Source of the DNA: Cinnamomum chago
Taxonomy: Eukaryota > Streptophyta > Magnoliopsida > Laurales > Lauraceae
Direction: 5' to 3'
Assembly: GCA_038049695.1 (NCBI GenBank)
Contig: CP142455.1
Location: forward strand, 28,619,501 to 28,683,500
Length of the DNA stretch: 64,000 nt
The notes under the pieces were generated by a model. The model did not search any database. It was given only the letters and a program-made list of their open reading frames with translations, and was not told the DNA's origin. The position numbers and the translations under genes were made by a program. This document shows positions 32,657 to 44,431 of the stretch, in pieces; within the stretch, counting starts at the first letter, position 1; every line of letters begins with the position of its first letter.

Positions 32657-33348
32657 TGTTGGAAAAAACAATTAGGAATAACAATATGTGCAATACTAGA
32701 TTATTGAATAAATGATCAAATACAGAAATAAATACAACAAATATAAAAATAAGAACACTGACTTGAAGTGAGATTGAGGATAGCGTAAAGCTATGTCCTA
32801 TAGCAGAAATTCGCCCCTACTCTTGTGCTTTGTAGTTCGATGAGCGTCTGCTACCAGGATTCAACAATCTGTAACCAAGAATCGAGCACTTGATTCTTGG
32901 TCTTGGCGAGTTTACTGGGTGCTTTTTCTCTTTTGGATCAAATTGGGTAGAAGGTTGAATGTCAGAGAGTTTGATGTTATACTTTCTCTCATCTCATTCT
33001 TGGTATTTATAGAATACCAAACAGAGAGTTATCATGAGCAGTTGTGTTGATCAGACACAACTGTTTTTTAACACAACTGTTCAAAAAATTAACTGAAATT
33101 GAATAAATGAAATTGACTTAATTAAAACACATAAAAAGTTTTTCTAAGTCAATGAGACCCCAAGGCCCAAGGCCCATCTTTTGATATATATATATCATAT
33201 AGCCCAAGCATATAGCCCATAGCCTAAGCCCATCTATGTTTGTTTATTCAATCTATTAAGTGTGTTAAGTCCACACTTATAAACTACTCATCCCTTCTAT
33301 ACTTTTTCAATGTGGGATTTTCTTCTTATTGCTATAAAAAATCCAATA
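32657..33348 (-). repeat. Copia-1 5' LTR (692 bp)
   Basis: Partner of 27377-28096. The sequence directly inside it (minus strand ATCTGTAGCAGAAATTC) does not match the initiator-Met primer-binding site TGGTATCAGAGC common in plant Copia elements. Confidence 0.95.
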
Positions 33349-33353
33349 GTGTA

Positions 33354-33900
33354 CTCTCCACACTCCTCTAGGAAAACTTCTGCCACCCATAACCTAATCA
33401 ATCTTTTTCTGTGGATTGCGTAATCTTCCGGGAAGAGACTACATTATAAGAAACAATATTTGAGATTGTACGGCTAATCGCTATAGCTAAGCAAAAGTAT
33501 GTTCTTCATCCTTTCCAATTCTTCTTTATTGTTTAGCTGCCAACTAAGATTATCTTCTACCTTCTTCCACTCCAAACTCAACTTTCCTTTCATTGACATC
33601 ATCCCCCCAATAGCTACAATCGCTAGGGGCAGGCCGTTACATTTTTGTACTAATCTTTTTGCATATGGCTTTAACTCCGGAGGGCAGCTTTTGTTGCAAA
33701 ATGTGTTCTTACAAAAGAGAATCAAAGCATCAACATTGCCAAGAGGCTCAAGGCGGAGAACATTTTTATCTCCAAAAGATGATGAGACATTCTCCTTCCA
33801 TGTTGTGATTATGACTCCGCCTCCACGCCCATTTTTTGGGAATGCAACTTGTATGTCTTTCCAAACAATACCATCCCACACATCATCTAAAAATCATATA
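33354..33900 (-). pseudogene. NLR-C pseudogene, 5' remnant (NB-ARC)
   Basis: Continuation of NLR-C on the other side of Copia-1. It encodes a frame (33474-33881) with RNBS-B (GGGVIITTWKENVSSSF), the RNBS-C region (LRLEPLGNVDALILFC), GLPLA and ILLLSYSD, like NLR-A. Homology ends near 33900, in kinase-2. The P-loop and the whole coiled coil are missing, replaced by unrelated sequence leading into a Gypsy remnant. The truncation cannot be explained by the Copia insertion. Confidence 0.92.
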
Positions 33901-34159
33901 ACCAAAAGAAAATCCCAAAAAATATATATAAAAACTATTGTTTGATCATCACAAAATGCATAGGTGAGCCAGAACAGTGCAAAATTCCTCTACTAGAACA
34001 ATCACGACTAAAAGAGATCATAAGTGGGATTAATAAGATAGGTTGCAAACTTTGCCCATTGCTTCAGAATTGAGATTGCCCCAGGAACCACGATTCTTGA
34101 TGATGGATGGGTGTCTAAGAATTAGTGGACACTAAAGAGGGTGATTCGTTTGACTACAT

Positions 34160-34930
34160 TAGAAGCTTTATAAGGCATTCATATTATTAATAACAACTAA
34201 GGCATATGTCAACATCAAATCTAGCATGATAGTTAAATTCATTAAGAAGAACATGATAGCTCGACTTGGCATCCCCAAGGTATTCATAACAAATAATGGT
34301 TCACAATTCATATCCCAATAAATAAACGAGTTGTGCACAAAATATGACATAAAATTGCATCATTCAACCCCATATTATCCCCAAGAAAGTGGTCAAGCCA
34401 AAGCAACCAACAAGATCATATTGAAGATCATCGAAAAGACTGTAGAGACCACAAAGGGTACCAATTGGCCACACCATTTGGTCGAAGTGTTGTGGGTGTA
34501 CTGGGCTTCTATAAGAACTCTTATAGGTGAAACCCCATATTCTGACCTATGGGATGGAAGTGGTCCTTCCCTTCGAAGTTCTTCACCTGTCACTATGCAT
34601 CCAACTAGATGAAGATATGAAAGAGGGCCAAAGAAGAAAAGCACTACTACTTCAGCTAGACCTACTTGATGAGAAAGGAATTGAGGCAACCGAGCATGCA
34701 CAAGTCTACCGGAAGTAGATTACAAGAGCCTACAACAAGCACGTTATAGAAAGAAGAATCAAAGTTGGCGAACTCATGTTGAAACGCATCACTCCATCTC
34801 AGCTTCCGCACCCTAAAGGTAAGTTACGACCTAATTGGGGAGGCCCTTATGTAATAAAAAAAAGTATATTCTGGCAATACATATAGACTAGTAAATGAGG
34901 AAGGGGAAGAGCTCCCCGATTCATGTAAGC
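34160..34930 (+). pseudogene. Ty3/Gypsy integrase remnant, Tat-like
   Basis: Conceptual translation shows an integrase core: GIPKVFITNNGSQFIS, then HHSTPYYPQESGQAKATNK, a WPHHLVEVLWVYW segment, SIRTLIGETPYS, YGMEVVLPFEV, and a C-terminal GPYVI motif after LRPNWG, ending near EEGEELPDS. The order and wording fit the end of pol in Tat/Ogre-type Gypsy elements. It is broken by stops and frameshifts, and no RT, RNase H or 5' LTR is present. It abuts the truncated NLR-C, so it may have been involved in that truncation. Confidence 0.85.
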
Positions 34931-37163
34931 TATGTACTTGAAAAAGTACACAGTAAGACCATTTCCTACTTCTTGCAAAGAATGACCCTCTTTGCCCCCT
35001 CGGCATAGCTGTAGAAATCCCATAGGAGGACAGAGGAGATGTATTATGACCAAACATGGAACCCAAGCACACACTACTGACACTTAAAAATACAAAACGA
35101 TGAGCCTACCCCACATAATTTTTGCACGGTTGAAGCCATTCAATGTGAAGGTTTGTAGGTGAGTTCACCCATGTCATGAAAGCTTCTCGACCGTTTGCCC
35201 TGAAAAAAAATGGAGAGAAAAACATAAAGGGAAGAAGAAAACAAAAGAAACAAGAAAGAAAAAAATAACAAAAAAAGGGGGAAAAAAAAGAAAAAGAGTG
35301 AGAAGCCATGGTGGAGTCGCATGAGGTACGGGTATGCTCCCCATGGCTGATGCTTCAAAAGCCTTACCCTAGGTTCCCCCTTTTCCATTTCGGTCCCCAG
35401 AAAAATCGATAGAGTCACACAAAGCGTGGGTATGCTCCCTCCACTCTGAGCCTAAAGGTCCCACAAAAAAAAAAAAAAAAAAAAAAGAAAAGAAATAGGG
35501 AAGAATAAAAAAAAAAAAGAGTGTTCACTAGAATTAGATTCGCTGGAATGGCATAGGTTCTCATTTAGCGAACCAAGTGGAGAGTGGTCGATAACCACAA
35601 CACTAAGGAAGCACGGTGGCTCACTGCCTCCCACACCTGCAACCGCTACTCACACATGAGCCCCGGGGGCAGTCAAGTGCTCTCTGAATTTCAACCAAAA
35701 GGACTAAATGACTACAAAAGGGACTGTGAGGGCTTGACCTCCGAAAGATAGTGAGGAAGGGTCACGTCACCACTAAGGCATCAATCATGGATCGAGGGGT
35801 TAACCCATCTCCGCACTTTTACCCTTGGCCAAAATATACAACAGTCTTATGGCGGTGCATTCTTATATATGTGTATGGATATTTGTTTATCTCATAGGCT
35901 TCCCAATTCGGGTCCCCATCGCATACATGGTAGCCATGAGCACTCACCAGCTTACACACAGTCACCTCATGCATACTTTTATTACCAATGACCTTCGGTT
36001 GGATGCAGGAAACATATGACCCTAAGGTCCCATCTCCATCTTGTTATTCTCAAAGCTTGAATGTTAAAGCAGCCCCCTGACATTTTTAAAACACCTTGAA
36101 ACTTGAATTGATTAAAACCAGAACCTAAAGCAAATCCCGAACCCAAAGACTAGAGACTAAGTCCCATCTGAAATATCGAACCATGGACGAAGCCCCTGAA
36201 AATTGGAGATAATCCACCTGGGCACCACCCCCTTGGCGACTATCCCTTCACTTATCTTGAAACTTGAATTTTCGACTTTTTTTCAAAACCCGAACCCAAA
36301 TCACTTTGACATTTGAACACCAGAGACTTAAAACAATCTGAATTATTACAATTCACTAATTAGAGCCCACTGGAATCCGGAATATAAATGAATTATCTTA
36401 GAAATCATCGGAAAACACAACCTGTCAGGATAGGCGAACCTGGGCGCCTACCCCTACTTTAAGCATCAAATAGTGATTTTCGATCACATTTCGAATTCCG
36501 ATCCAAAATTAACTTAGACAGAACCTCTCAAAACATGGGACGACATTGAAATCCGAACCCTATAGCCCTTAAACCCCTGGAATTCTGAATAGAGACAAAA
36601 AAATCTAAAAAACAAAGAACTGTTAATGTAGGCTCCATCCCTTGGGCGCCTACCTTGCTTTTAGTCCCAATTTGAGGATCTGACCTCTCTTCAAATTTCA
36701 AATCGAATTCACTAGATTTAGAATTGTACATAATACAAAACAAACCTAAAACAGTAACATAATCAAATAGAAGCCAATTGAACTTCGAATCATAGTAGAA
36801 TTATTGATAGTGTTGAAAACACTGTAGCAGTCAGGATAGGCTCCACTAGGGTGACACCTACCCCCTGTTTTGACCCTGAAGTGCAATTTTCGACTATTTT
36901 CTGGAATTTTGATTCAAATAAAAAATAACAGAACCTTAAAATACTTAAAAACACGCTAAATAAAGCCCTAAAGCATCCCTAAATCACCCTTAACCAAACA
37001 CATAATTTAAAATAGACTGAACTAATCAAAAGTACATATAACAAGCTACTTAGGTTCTGAAACTATCTAACTTAGGATGTTTGCACCCTAAGAGTAAATC
37101 AGACTCTCCTGTTTGGTAGCTTAGAGCTGTAGGCTTCGTCCCATCACTTTTCATGTTCCATCA

Positions 37164-37474
37164 GGGCCTGTTTAGGGGCTTTACTTGTAGAGTTGAGTGG
37201 AGTAAAGGTTATTTTGAAGAAATAATAAAATATAAGTGAATTATGATGGTATTTTATTTTTAGTTGTTTGTGATGGAATCTTTTTGACTTTTTTTTAATT
37301 GGAAAGTGAAGTTTTTTTGTCTTTTAGTGAGTAAATGAGGTTACTTTTTAACTTTTTTTGAAAAAATATGGTGGGAAATTTGAGTTAAAGTGCTTTTGGT
37401 GGGATTTTTTTTTTTTTTTTGGAAATGAGGCTTTACCTTACTTGACTCTACAAGTAAGGTGGCCAAACAGACCC
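37164..37474. mobile_element. MITE, family M1, member d (reverse orientation)
   Basis: 311 bp. TIRs GGGCCTGTTTAG..CTTTACTTGTAGAGT and ACTCTACAAGTAAGG..CCAAACAGACCC are inverted over about 34 nt. Flanks are TCA and TTA, close to the TWA preference of PIF/Harbinger elements. In reverse complement it shares the ATAAAATACCATCATAA and TATATTTTATT core with members a-c. It has the best-defined ends of the family. Confidence 0.82.
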
Positions 37475-37807
37475 TTAGGGGACTGGGAAAGCTAATGTGG
37501 GCAGTCTAGGACCTTAGGTCAGGGTTAATCCGATGATCAATAATAAAGCACTGATTATACAAATCCAAGTAAAAATTCCCTAGTTAGGCCTTTCTAGCCC
37601 CAATATAAAAAAATCCATAAAAAAAATACAAAACCAACAAAATCAGCCCAAGGAAATTTTCCTTTTATTTCTTCCTCCACCTCCGGTGCCAAATATTTAA
37701 TCAAACTTAATGAAAAGGAAATGAAGAACCGATTTCAAAAATTGAACTAATGAGAATGATGAGATGGGATGAGATGAGTGATTTCACACACTTTGCATAT
37801 TTATATT

Positions 37808-37910
37808 TCGGCCCATTGGCCATTTTTAAACATACATCGGCCCATCGGCCACCTTTAAACAATCTCGGCCCATCGACCACCCTTATCAATCAATGTCGGC
37901 CCATAGGGCT
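37808..37910. repeat. Short tandem TCGGCCCAT repeat, four units
   Basis: Units starting TCGGCCCAT at 37808, 37837, 37864 and 37895 (period 27-31 bp), just after a TATATTT sequence. This could be promoter-proximal repeats of the Gypsy LTR. Confidence 0.75.
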
Positions 37911-38160
37911 TTCACTTTTAGCGCGCGTGTATCGCACACGAAACTCACAGAAATCACAAATTGAAATCTCACCTACATCATCATTTTGGTTTGGAAAATC
38001 AGCCTTTAAACCCTATTTCGCTGTGAGATTTGAAGGGGGTACTCGGGAACGGGGCCATTCCTCTTCTAAAATATTTGGCACCTCCCGCTTTTATTTTCCT
38101 TACCTTAGATATTATCTTACTTTAGTTGGATACAATGTGATTATGCTATGTGAGGATTAA

Positions 38161-39499
38161 CCCTTATTTAGACCTTAACTCATGACCTTGAATTGACCCA
38201 ATATCAAAGAGACCCAAATCAACATGACAGGATAACCGTCATGTGTTGTCGGCAATACATTAGATGAGAGGAAGAACCTACCCATTATCTTTTTTCTCCC
38301 ATTTTTTCTTCGACTTTCGTCAAAGAACAGTGTTACGGTAGTTACCATAACTAGCGATCGTGATCCGTCGATTTTGAAGGTAGTCAGAATCCTCATTTTT
38401 GATGTAAAATTTAATTAGCATATATAGATGAATTGAGATTTCTCAAGCCATGTCCTTTAGGGGATCAAAATTCACATTCAACAGGGGTCTTACACTACCT
38501 ACAAATGGAGATCTTGTAACGTTGTGAAGGCCTAGATATTGTATTCTTCATAAAGAGAGGGATTCGCTGTGCCCAACTTAACAGATCTACCAAATCAGTT
38601 TCATCCATGGAAGTGGTGTTGGCTTAAGTTCTGCAATTGATAATGTTCAGCTTTCCATTCACAAGTGAAGTTACCTTGATGCATCACAATAGTGAAAGGG
38701 GGGCAAACGGGGCTATGAACAGACTGGCAGCCTCACAAGTTGCATTATTTTATTGGGGAAACATGTAACCGGAAAAGTTTTTACCTCACACCTGCTGAGG
38801 TGACTGAGGTTGCTTGATGCGCAGATTAAGGAGCTTAAGATACCCACACCCACCACTTTTCTTGGATATCTTCACCTTTCTTTTATTTTCTTTTTCTTTG
38901 TGCCATTGCCTCTGAAAAAATCACAACAGTAGCTGATCACAGAAACTTGTTTGGAGGAGCTAAGGATGGAGGACCTGCCAAAGGGTTATATGCCTAATGT
39001 TGGAGTGTGCATCCTCAATTTTGATAACCTAGTAAATTTATGCTAAATCTTTTGAACTTTGTTGTCTCGGTTTCTTTGACTATGTTTCATTGTTCATTCC
39101 TTTTGAATTTAATTTTCCTTCAAGTTGGTAGGTTGAGAAGTTTCTTTATAATCGGTTATGTGCATGTCGGGTTTTAAAGTGAGTTGTGTTACTTTTGGTA
39201 ATGGGGTAGTGTGGGGTTGGGATTGGAATTTAATGGTGTGTTTGGCATGGTTCCATTCAGATGTTCTCATGTTCCCACGAGATAATGTTGTAAAAGAAAT
39301 ATGTTTGGTATGTGTAAATCACTGGTCCAAAATTTGGTTTCGGCGGAAGGAATTTCAAAATCTTAACCCGCTGACATATGAAAGTTAAAACGAAGAAACT
39401 TTAATTTTTTTTTTTAAGAAACAATCCATTGGCACAATTGTTCTTTTATACTTATCTCTTGCCTTTTAAATAATGGCATTTAAAAATTTCAAATCCTCT
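38161..39499. other. Noncoding stretch
   Basis: No gene, RNA or clear transposon signature seen. Confidence 0.45.
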
Positions 39500-40310
39500 C
39501 CCTTATCTCAAATAAAGTGGCCCCACCTGGTAATTCCTAAAGGTGGGTCAAATGGTCACAATCACAAAAGGTGGGGCCCATATTATAATTCTTCAAAGTG
39601 GTGGGACCACATTATAAATTCTATGGATGTGGGCCCCATGTTTCAATTTCTAAAGGTAGGCATCACGTTGTAATTTCTAAGGGTGGTTCACATGGTCACA
39701 ATCACAAAAGGTGGGCCCATATTATAAAATTATAATGGTGGGAGCACATTAGAAATCCCATGAATGTGGGCCTATCTTCTAATTTATAAAGGTGAGAATG
39801 ACGCTGTAATTTCTAAAGGTGGGTTCCATGTCCACAACAAAAAAGGTGACTCCACTTTATAATTCTTAAAAGTGAGTCATATGGTCACAATCACAAAAGG
39901 TGGAGCTACATTGTAAATGCTATGAATGTGGGCCCACATTGTGAATCCTATGAATATGACCCCATGTTCGAATTGCTAAAGGTGGGTACCACATTGTTAT
40001 TTTTTAAAGGTGGGTCCCGTGTTCACAATTAACACAAAAAAAAATGGCCCAACATCATAATTCCTGACCCACATTGTAAATCCTATGAATGCACCGCACT
40101 CATGTTCTAATTTTTAAAGGAGGAGCACCACATTGTAGTTTTTAGAGGTGAGCCCTATGTCAACAATCACAAAAACTGTTAATCCACTCTGTAGAATTCA
40201 TAAATATTGGTCATATGGTCACCATCACAAATGGTGGACCCACATTGTAAATCCTATGAATGTGAGTCTCATATTCTAATTTCTAAAGGTGACGCCATAT
40301 TCTAAGGGAT
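39500..40310. repeat. Degenerate tandem array with GGTCACAATCACAAAAGGTGG units
   Basis: The word GGTCACAATCACAAAAGGTG (or close variants) occurs near 39553, 39693, 39882 and 40217. Each is followed by GGGCCCACATTATAAAT, CTATGAATGTGGG and CTAATTTCTAAAGGTG variants. Spacings are about 140, 190 and 335 bp, so about five to six diverged units. Diverged minisatellite or satellite. Confidence 0.75.
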
Positions 40311-40680
40311 TGAATGGCTAAGAACTCTAGGGAGGCAGATTTGCATTTATCCTCTAGGTGGCTAAAGGAGAGACATTTTTAGCAGGACAAGTTTAAATAT
40401 GAGATTGACAAGATGACCTCTTATTCCCCTTCTAAGTCCACCCAGATCTGTTGAAGCTTTGGTTTAGAGATGTCTAAGTTAACCAGAATTCTGACATAGG
40501 TTAGGATTTTTGGGGATGCAGTGATATCGTCTAGCTTGAGGGGGTAAACAACTGAACTAGCAATGGAGAGGAGAGGATATTACTACTCCAACATTAATGG
40601 TAAGGGATTCCCTGGATCCTGATTCAAAATGGGTGAAGAGATGGCCACTCAAAGGGACCTTGGCCGGGAGACCAAGGTAG
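40311..40680 (-). pseudogene. LINE ORF1-like relic, downstream part
   Basis: Minus-strand translation yields protein-like fragments (for example HLFTHFESGSREFLTINVG) interrupted by stops, continuing from the fragment at 47649-48060 across the Copia-2 insertion. Assignment to LINE ORF1 rests mainly on that other fragment; no zinc knuckle or endonuclease is visible. Confidence 0.4.
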
Positions 40681-41750
40681 TGTTGGAAAAATGGTTACAA
40701 GGACCCATTATTTTGGTCATCTTTGAGCCAAAATAAACGTGGGACCCACTTATCCTTTTAGGTGGGAAAACATGGGAATGTAATATACTCTATGAGTAGT
40801 TTAATGACATGTATTGGGTTGCTCTAATCCATGAAGATATGAATGAGAAATTGCCTCATTTACACCACTACTTGAACATGTTAAACATGGAAACAAAAGG
40901 AAGTGGTAAACTTGCATCCCACATTGCTTGGGAGCAAAACATCCCTTGAGTATAAATATACTTACCTTGGTAGTATAAGATGAGCCCCAAGGGGCACCCC
41001 ACTTTTGTGGGGGAGGGAGGACCTAGATCAAGGTAGGGTCACCACCACACACGCGCGCGCCCCGCCCCGCCCCGCACCGGGCCTGGCATGGGCTTGGGCT
41101 TCACACGCGAGTTGGGCCTGGCTCGGCCCACTACCCATTTATAATCTTTTGGAGAAATTTTATTTAATAAAATTTTCCTTTTTCCAAAATGGGGTGTGTC
41201 CAAGCCAAGAGGTGTGTGCCAAGAGGTGTGCCCATTCGCATCTGAAAGGGTGTGTGTCCAAAGAAGAAGCATGTGTTCAAGTGAATAGTCACTGTTCTGA
41301 ACAGATGCAGCCCCTATGAAGAGACCTGATTGCAGGCTATTTATGCATCTGGTTTCATGCTGTTTTCATCATTCCATTTCGCTGCTGCTGTTGCACTTGC
41401 ATTGAGTCACATTTGGAGTCAAGAGAGAGAGTTACTATATACTGATTGGTTCGACAGTCACACAGTTTGTAGTGCTGCAGCTGTTGTGGAACAGATCATT
41501 GTATCCTGGGAGACAGACGCCATTGAAGCTCGTAAGCACCATTGCGGGGGCGAATTTTGTCTTAAGGACATAGTGTTCACACTAGCCTTGATCAACTGTG
41601 AATCTCTGATCTACTAACTACAACAACAGAGTACTGTTTTCCTGCCTTCAAACAGTAAGTTCATTTTACATTAAAACAGAATACTGTTTTGTTTCATTTT
41701 ACTGTAAACTGCTCTCCTAAAATACTGAAGTACTTGTACTCGGCCTTACA
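40681..41750 (+). repeat. Copia-2 5' LTR (1,070 bp)
   Basis: Starts TGTTGGA and ends CCTTACA. Contains a TATA box (TATAAATATA, 40951-40960) and a GC-rich CACACGCGCGCG/CCCCGCC block near 41045-41080. The sequence just inside (ATCTTAAGACAAAATCC) does not match the usual initiator-Met primer-binding site. Confidence 0.95.
40951..40960 (+). promoter_or_regulatory. Copia-2 LTR TATA box
   Basis: TATAAATATA in the U3 part of the LTR; repeated at 46852-46861 in the 3' LTR. Confidence 0.6.
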
Positions 41751-42075
41751 ATCTTAAGACAAAATCCTTTTAAAGTTCTGAGTACATTCTGTTCTCTGTT
41801 TACTTCAGTATTTCTGGTTTCGGTTTATGTTAGTTTTCTACTGGTTTCTTCTTCTTCTGTTTCTGAAACTAGTAGTGTAAAACTGAGTTTCATTCTTTAT
41901 ATTCATTAAGTTACAGAACTTCAGGTTGTTCTATATATTGTATTCTGTTTGCCTCAGTCTTTAGTAACCAGTTACAGGTTACCATATAGTATGAGTTACT
42001 GTTTACAGTACTATTAGTTGTTTAATTCTATAGTTTACTCTGTTTAAGTGATTTCTGTTTTTGTTAAAAACAGAT

Positions 42076-43311
42076 ATGGGTATTGAGAAGAATACTCCAG
42101 TCACTACCCCTACCCCGGTTATGGTGAACCATGGGGAGAAACCTGAAAAATTCAATGGGACTGAGTTCAAGAGATGGTAACAAAAGATGTTGTTCTATCT
42201 CACCACCCTGAACTTGGCTAGGTTCCTCCATGAAGAAGCTCCTGCTTTGAAAGAATGTGAAACAGACAAGCAAGTAGTTGCTGCTGTAGAAGCCTGGAAG
42301 CATGCTGACTTCCTCTGTCGAAATTACATTCTCAATGGACTAGACAACACATTATATAATGTGTACTGTTCATTGAAGACTGCTAAGGAATTATGGGATT
42401 CACTTGATAAAAAGTACAAGACTGAAGATGCCGGAATGAAGAAATTCGTTGTTGGCAGATTTCTTGACTACAAGATGAACGATTCCAAAGAAGTTATCAA
42501 TCAAGTTCAGGAACTTCAAGTAATCATCCATGAAATACATGCAGAAGGAATGTCTCTTAGTGAGTCTTTCCAAGTGGCGGCAATCATTGAAAAATTGCCA
42601 CCACTTTGGAAGGATTTTAAGAACTACCTCAAGCATAAACGAAAGGAGATGAAACTTGAAGACCTGATAGTAAGATTGAGGATAGAGGAAGACAATCGTG
42701 CTTCTGAAAAGAAAGCAGGAAAAACCTTCACTGAAGCTAAGGCAAATATGGTGGAACATGGGCAGAATCCCAAGAAGAGGAAGAACAATCCCAACGGTCC
42801 AAAACAAGGTCCCAATGACAACAAGAAGTTCAAAGGGAAATGCTATGTGTGCGACAAACCAGGCCACCGTGCTAAGGACTGTCGTAAGCGTAAGGACCAA
42901 GGCAAGACAAGTAAGAAACTCGCGCAGGCCAACATGACAGAATTGGACACTCTCTCCACTAATGTTTCAGACATCAATCTTTCTGCTGTGGTCTCAGAAG
43001 TCAATCTGGTTGGTAACACCAGAGAATGGTGGGTGGACACAGGGGTCACTCGACATGTTTGCTCTATTAAAGAGATGTTCTCCACTTATCAAGCAACAAC
43101 CGGAGAACAGCTCTTCATGGGCAACTCTGCCACCTCTAAGGTTGAAGGCCAAGGACAGGTGGTATTGAAGATGACTTCTGGAAAAGAACTCACCCTCAAC
43201 AATGTGCTGCATGTACCTGATATTCGTAAGAATCTGGTATCAGGCTCACTACTGAGTAAGAAGGGTTTTAAACTTGTATTTGAGTCGGACAGATTTGTCC
43301 TCATGCACTAA
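42076..43311 (+). pseudogene. Copia-2 gag and protease
   Basis: ATG at 42076 (MGIEKNTPV). The frame meets a TAA at codon 35 (42178-42180) and then runs open to 43311. Gag of the UBN2/Copia type is followed by a canonical CCHC knuckle [14 protein letters not shown] (from about residue 256) and protease with DTGV in [12 protein letters not shown] (D about residue 321; DTGA is more usual). The end is shifted near 43302, where the next frame takes over. Confidence 0.92.
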
Positions 43312-44431
43312 ATCTGGGATGTACGTGGGAAAGGGATATATGAGCGATGGGCTCTTCAAAATGACCGTAATGACAATTGTACCTAATAAGAAAAACTCTT
43401 CTGCTTATATGCTTGAGTCTTCTAATGTGTGGCATGGTAGATTAGGCCATGTTAATTATGATGCATTACGTAGATTAGTTAACATGGAATGCTTGCCTAA
43501 ATGTAGTTTTGATTCAAATATCAAATGTGAAACATGTATAGAAGCTAAACTTACTAGAACTTTTTTTCAATCTATTGAAAGAACTTCTAAACCTCTTCAA
43601 TTAATTCATTCTGATATTTGTGACCTGAAGTTTGTTCAAACTAAAGGTGGTAAGAAATATTTTCTTACATTCATTGATGACTGCACAAGATACTATTATG
43701 TTTACTTACTGAGAAGTAAAGATGAGGCCTTGGAAATGTTCCAACATTACAAGAATGAGGTTGAGAATCAACTTGATAGGAAAATTAAGGTGATAAGAAG
43801 CGATAGAGGAGGTGAATACGAATCACCTTTTGGTGAATTCTGTTCACAACATGGTATTATACACCAAACTACTGCTCCTTATTCACCTCAGCAAAATGGT
43901 GTTGCTGAAAGGAAAAATAGAATTTTAAAAGAAATGATGAATGCTATGTTAATCAATTCTGGATTACCTCAGAATTTGTGGGGGGATGCTATCCTCTCTG
44001 CAAATTATATTCTCAACCGAATACCTCAAAAGAAAACCAATAAAACCCCCTACGAATTGTGGAAAGGCAGAATGCCTACTTACAAATACTTGAAAGTGTG
44101 GGGGTGTTTGGCTAAAGTGGCGGTTCCTACACCTAAACAGGTGAAAATAGGACCAAAAACAGTAGATTGTGTATTCATTGGGTATGCTCATAATAGCAGT
44201 GCGTATCGGTTTCTAATTCACAACTCTGAAATTCCCGATATGCATCCGAACACTATTATTGAGTCAAGGAATGCATCGTTCTTTGAACATGTATTTCCTT
44301 ACAAACCATCGAAGGAAACGAGTTCTCCTAAAAGAACTCATGACACTGCTAGTAGCAGTAATCAAAACCAACAAGAGATTGATGAACCTAGACGGAGTAA
44401 GAGGGCTAGAACATCAAAAACGTTTGGTTAA
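43312..44431 (+). pseudogene. Copia-2 integrase
   Basis: The open frame runs from 43274, overlapping the gag end, to a TAA at 44429-44431. It contains the zinc-binding HGRLGHVN ... CETCIEAK, the core acidic residues in HSDICD, DDCTRYYYVY and SDRGGEYES, and SPQQNGVAERKNR. The C-terminal region has VDCVFIGYAHNSSAYRFL. The stop lies in frame with the RT that follows, so a single nonsense mutation separates them. Confidence 0.92.

Larger units (their letters stand above)
27377..33348 (-). mobile_element. Ty1/Copia LTR retrotransposon (Copia-1), defective
   Basis: A 5,972-bp element bounded by two LTRs that begin TGTTGGA and end TCCAACA (TCCAATA at the outer right end). It is flanked by the 5-bp TSD GTGTA (27372-27376 and 33349-33353). 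Gene order on the minus strand is gag, protease, integrase, RT, RNase H, which is diagnostic of Copia (integrase before RT). It is inserted in NLR-C. A frameshift near 31445, an in-frame stop at about 29808, a frameshift at about 29775 and stops after 28862 make it non-autonomous. The LTRs are still very alike, so insertion is recent relative to the decay of NLR-C. Confidence 0.95.
34931..38160 (+). mobile_element. 3' noncoding part and putative LTR of the Gypsy remnant
   Basis: Noncoding sequence follows the pol end. It includes purine-rich low-complexity runs (35190-35530) and repeated phrases of the GGCGCCTACC type near 36215-36245, 36440, 36645 and 36860. Near 37676 and 38075, GTGCCAAATATTT and ATATTTGGCACC lie in inverted orientation. 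Long noncoding 3' regions are usual in Tat elements. The LTR boundaries are not resolved. A MITE is inserted at 37164-37474. Confidence 0.5.

Noticed and set aside
35140..35418. 92-codon minus-strand ORF rich in F and L
   Set aside because: Arises from a purine-rich low-complexity stretch in the Gypsy remnant.
41005..41319. ORFs in the GC-rich part of the Copia-2 LTR
   Set aside because: Repeated near 47 kb in the 3' LTR with indels that break the frame; LTR sequence, not coding.
42400..42900. 166-codon minus-strand ORF
   Set aside because: Antisense shadow of Copia-2 gag.
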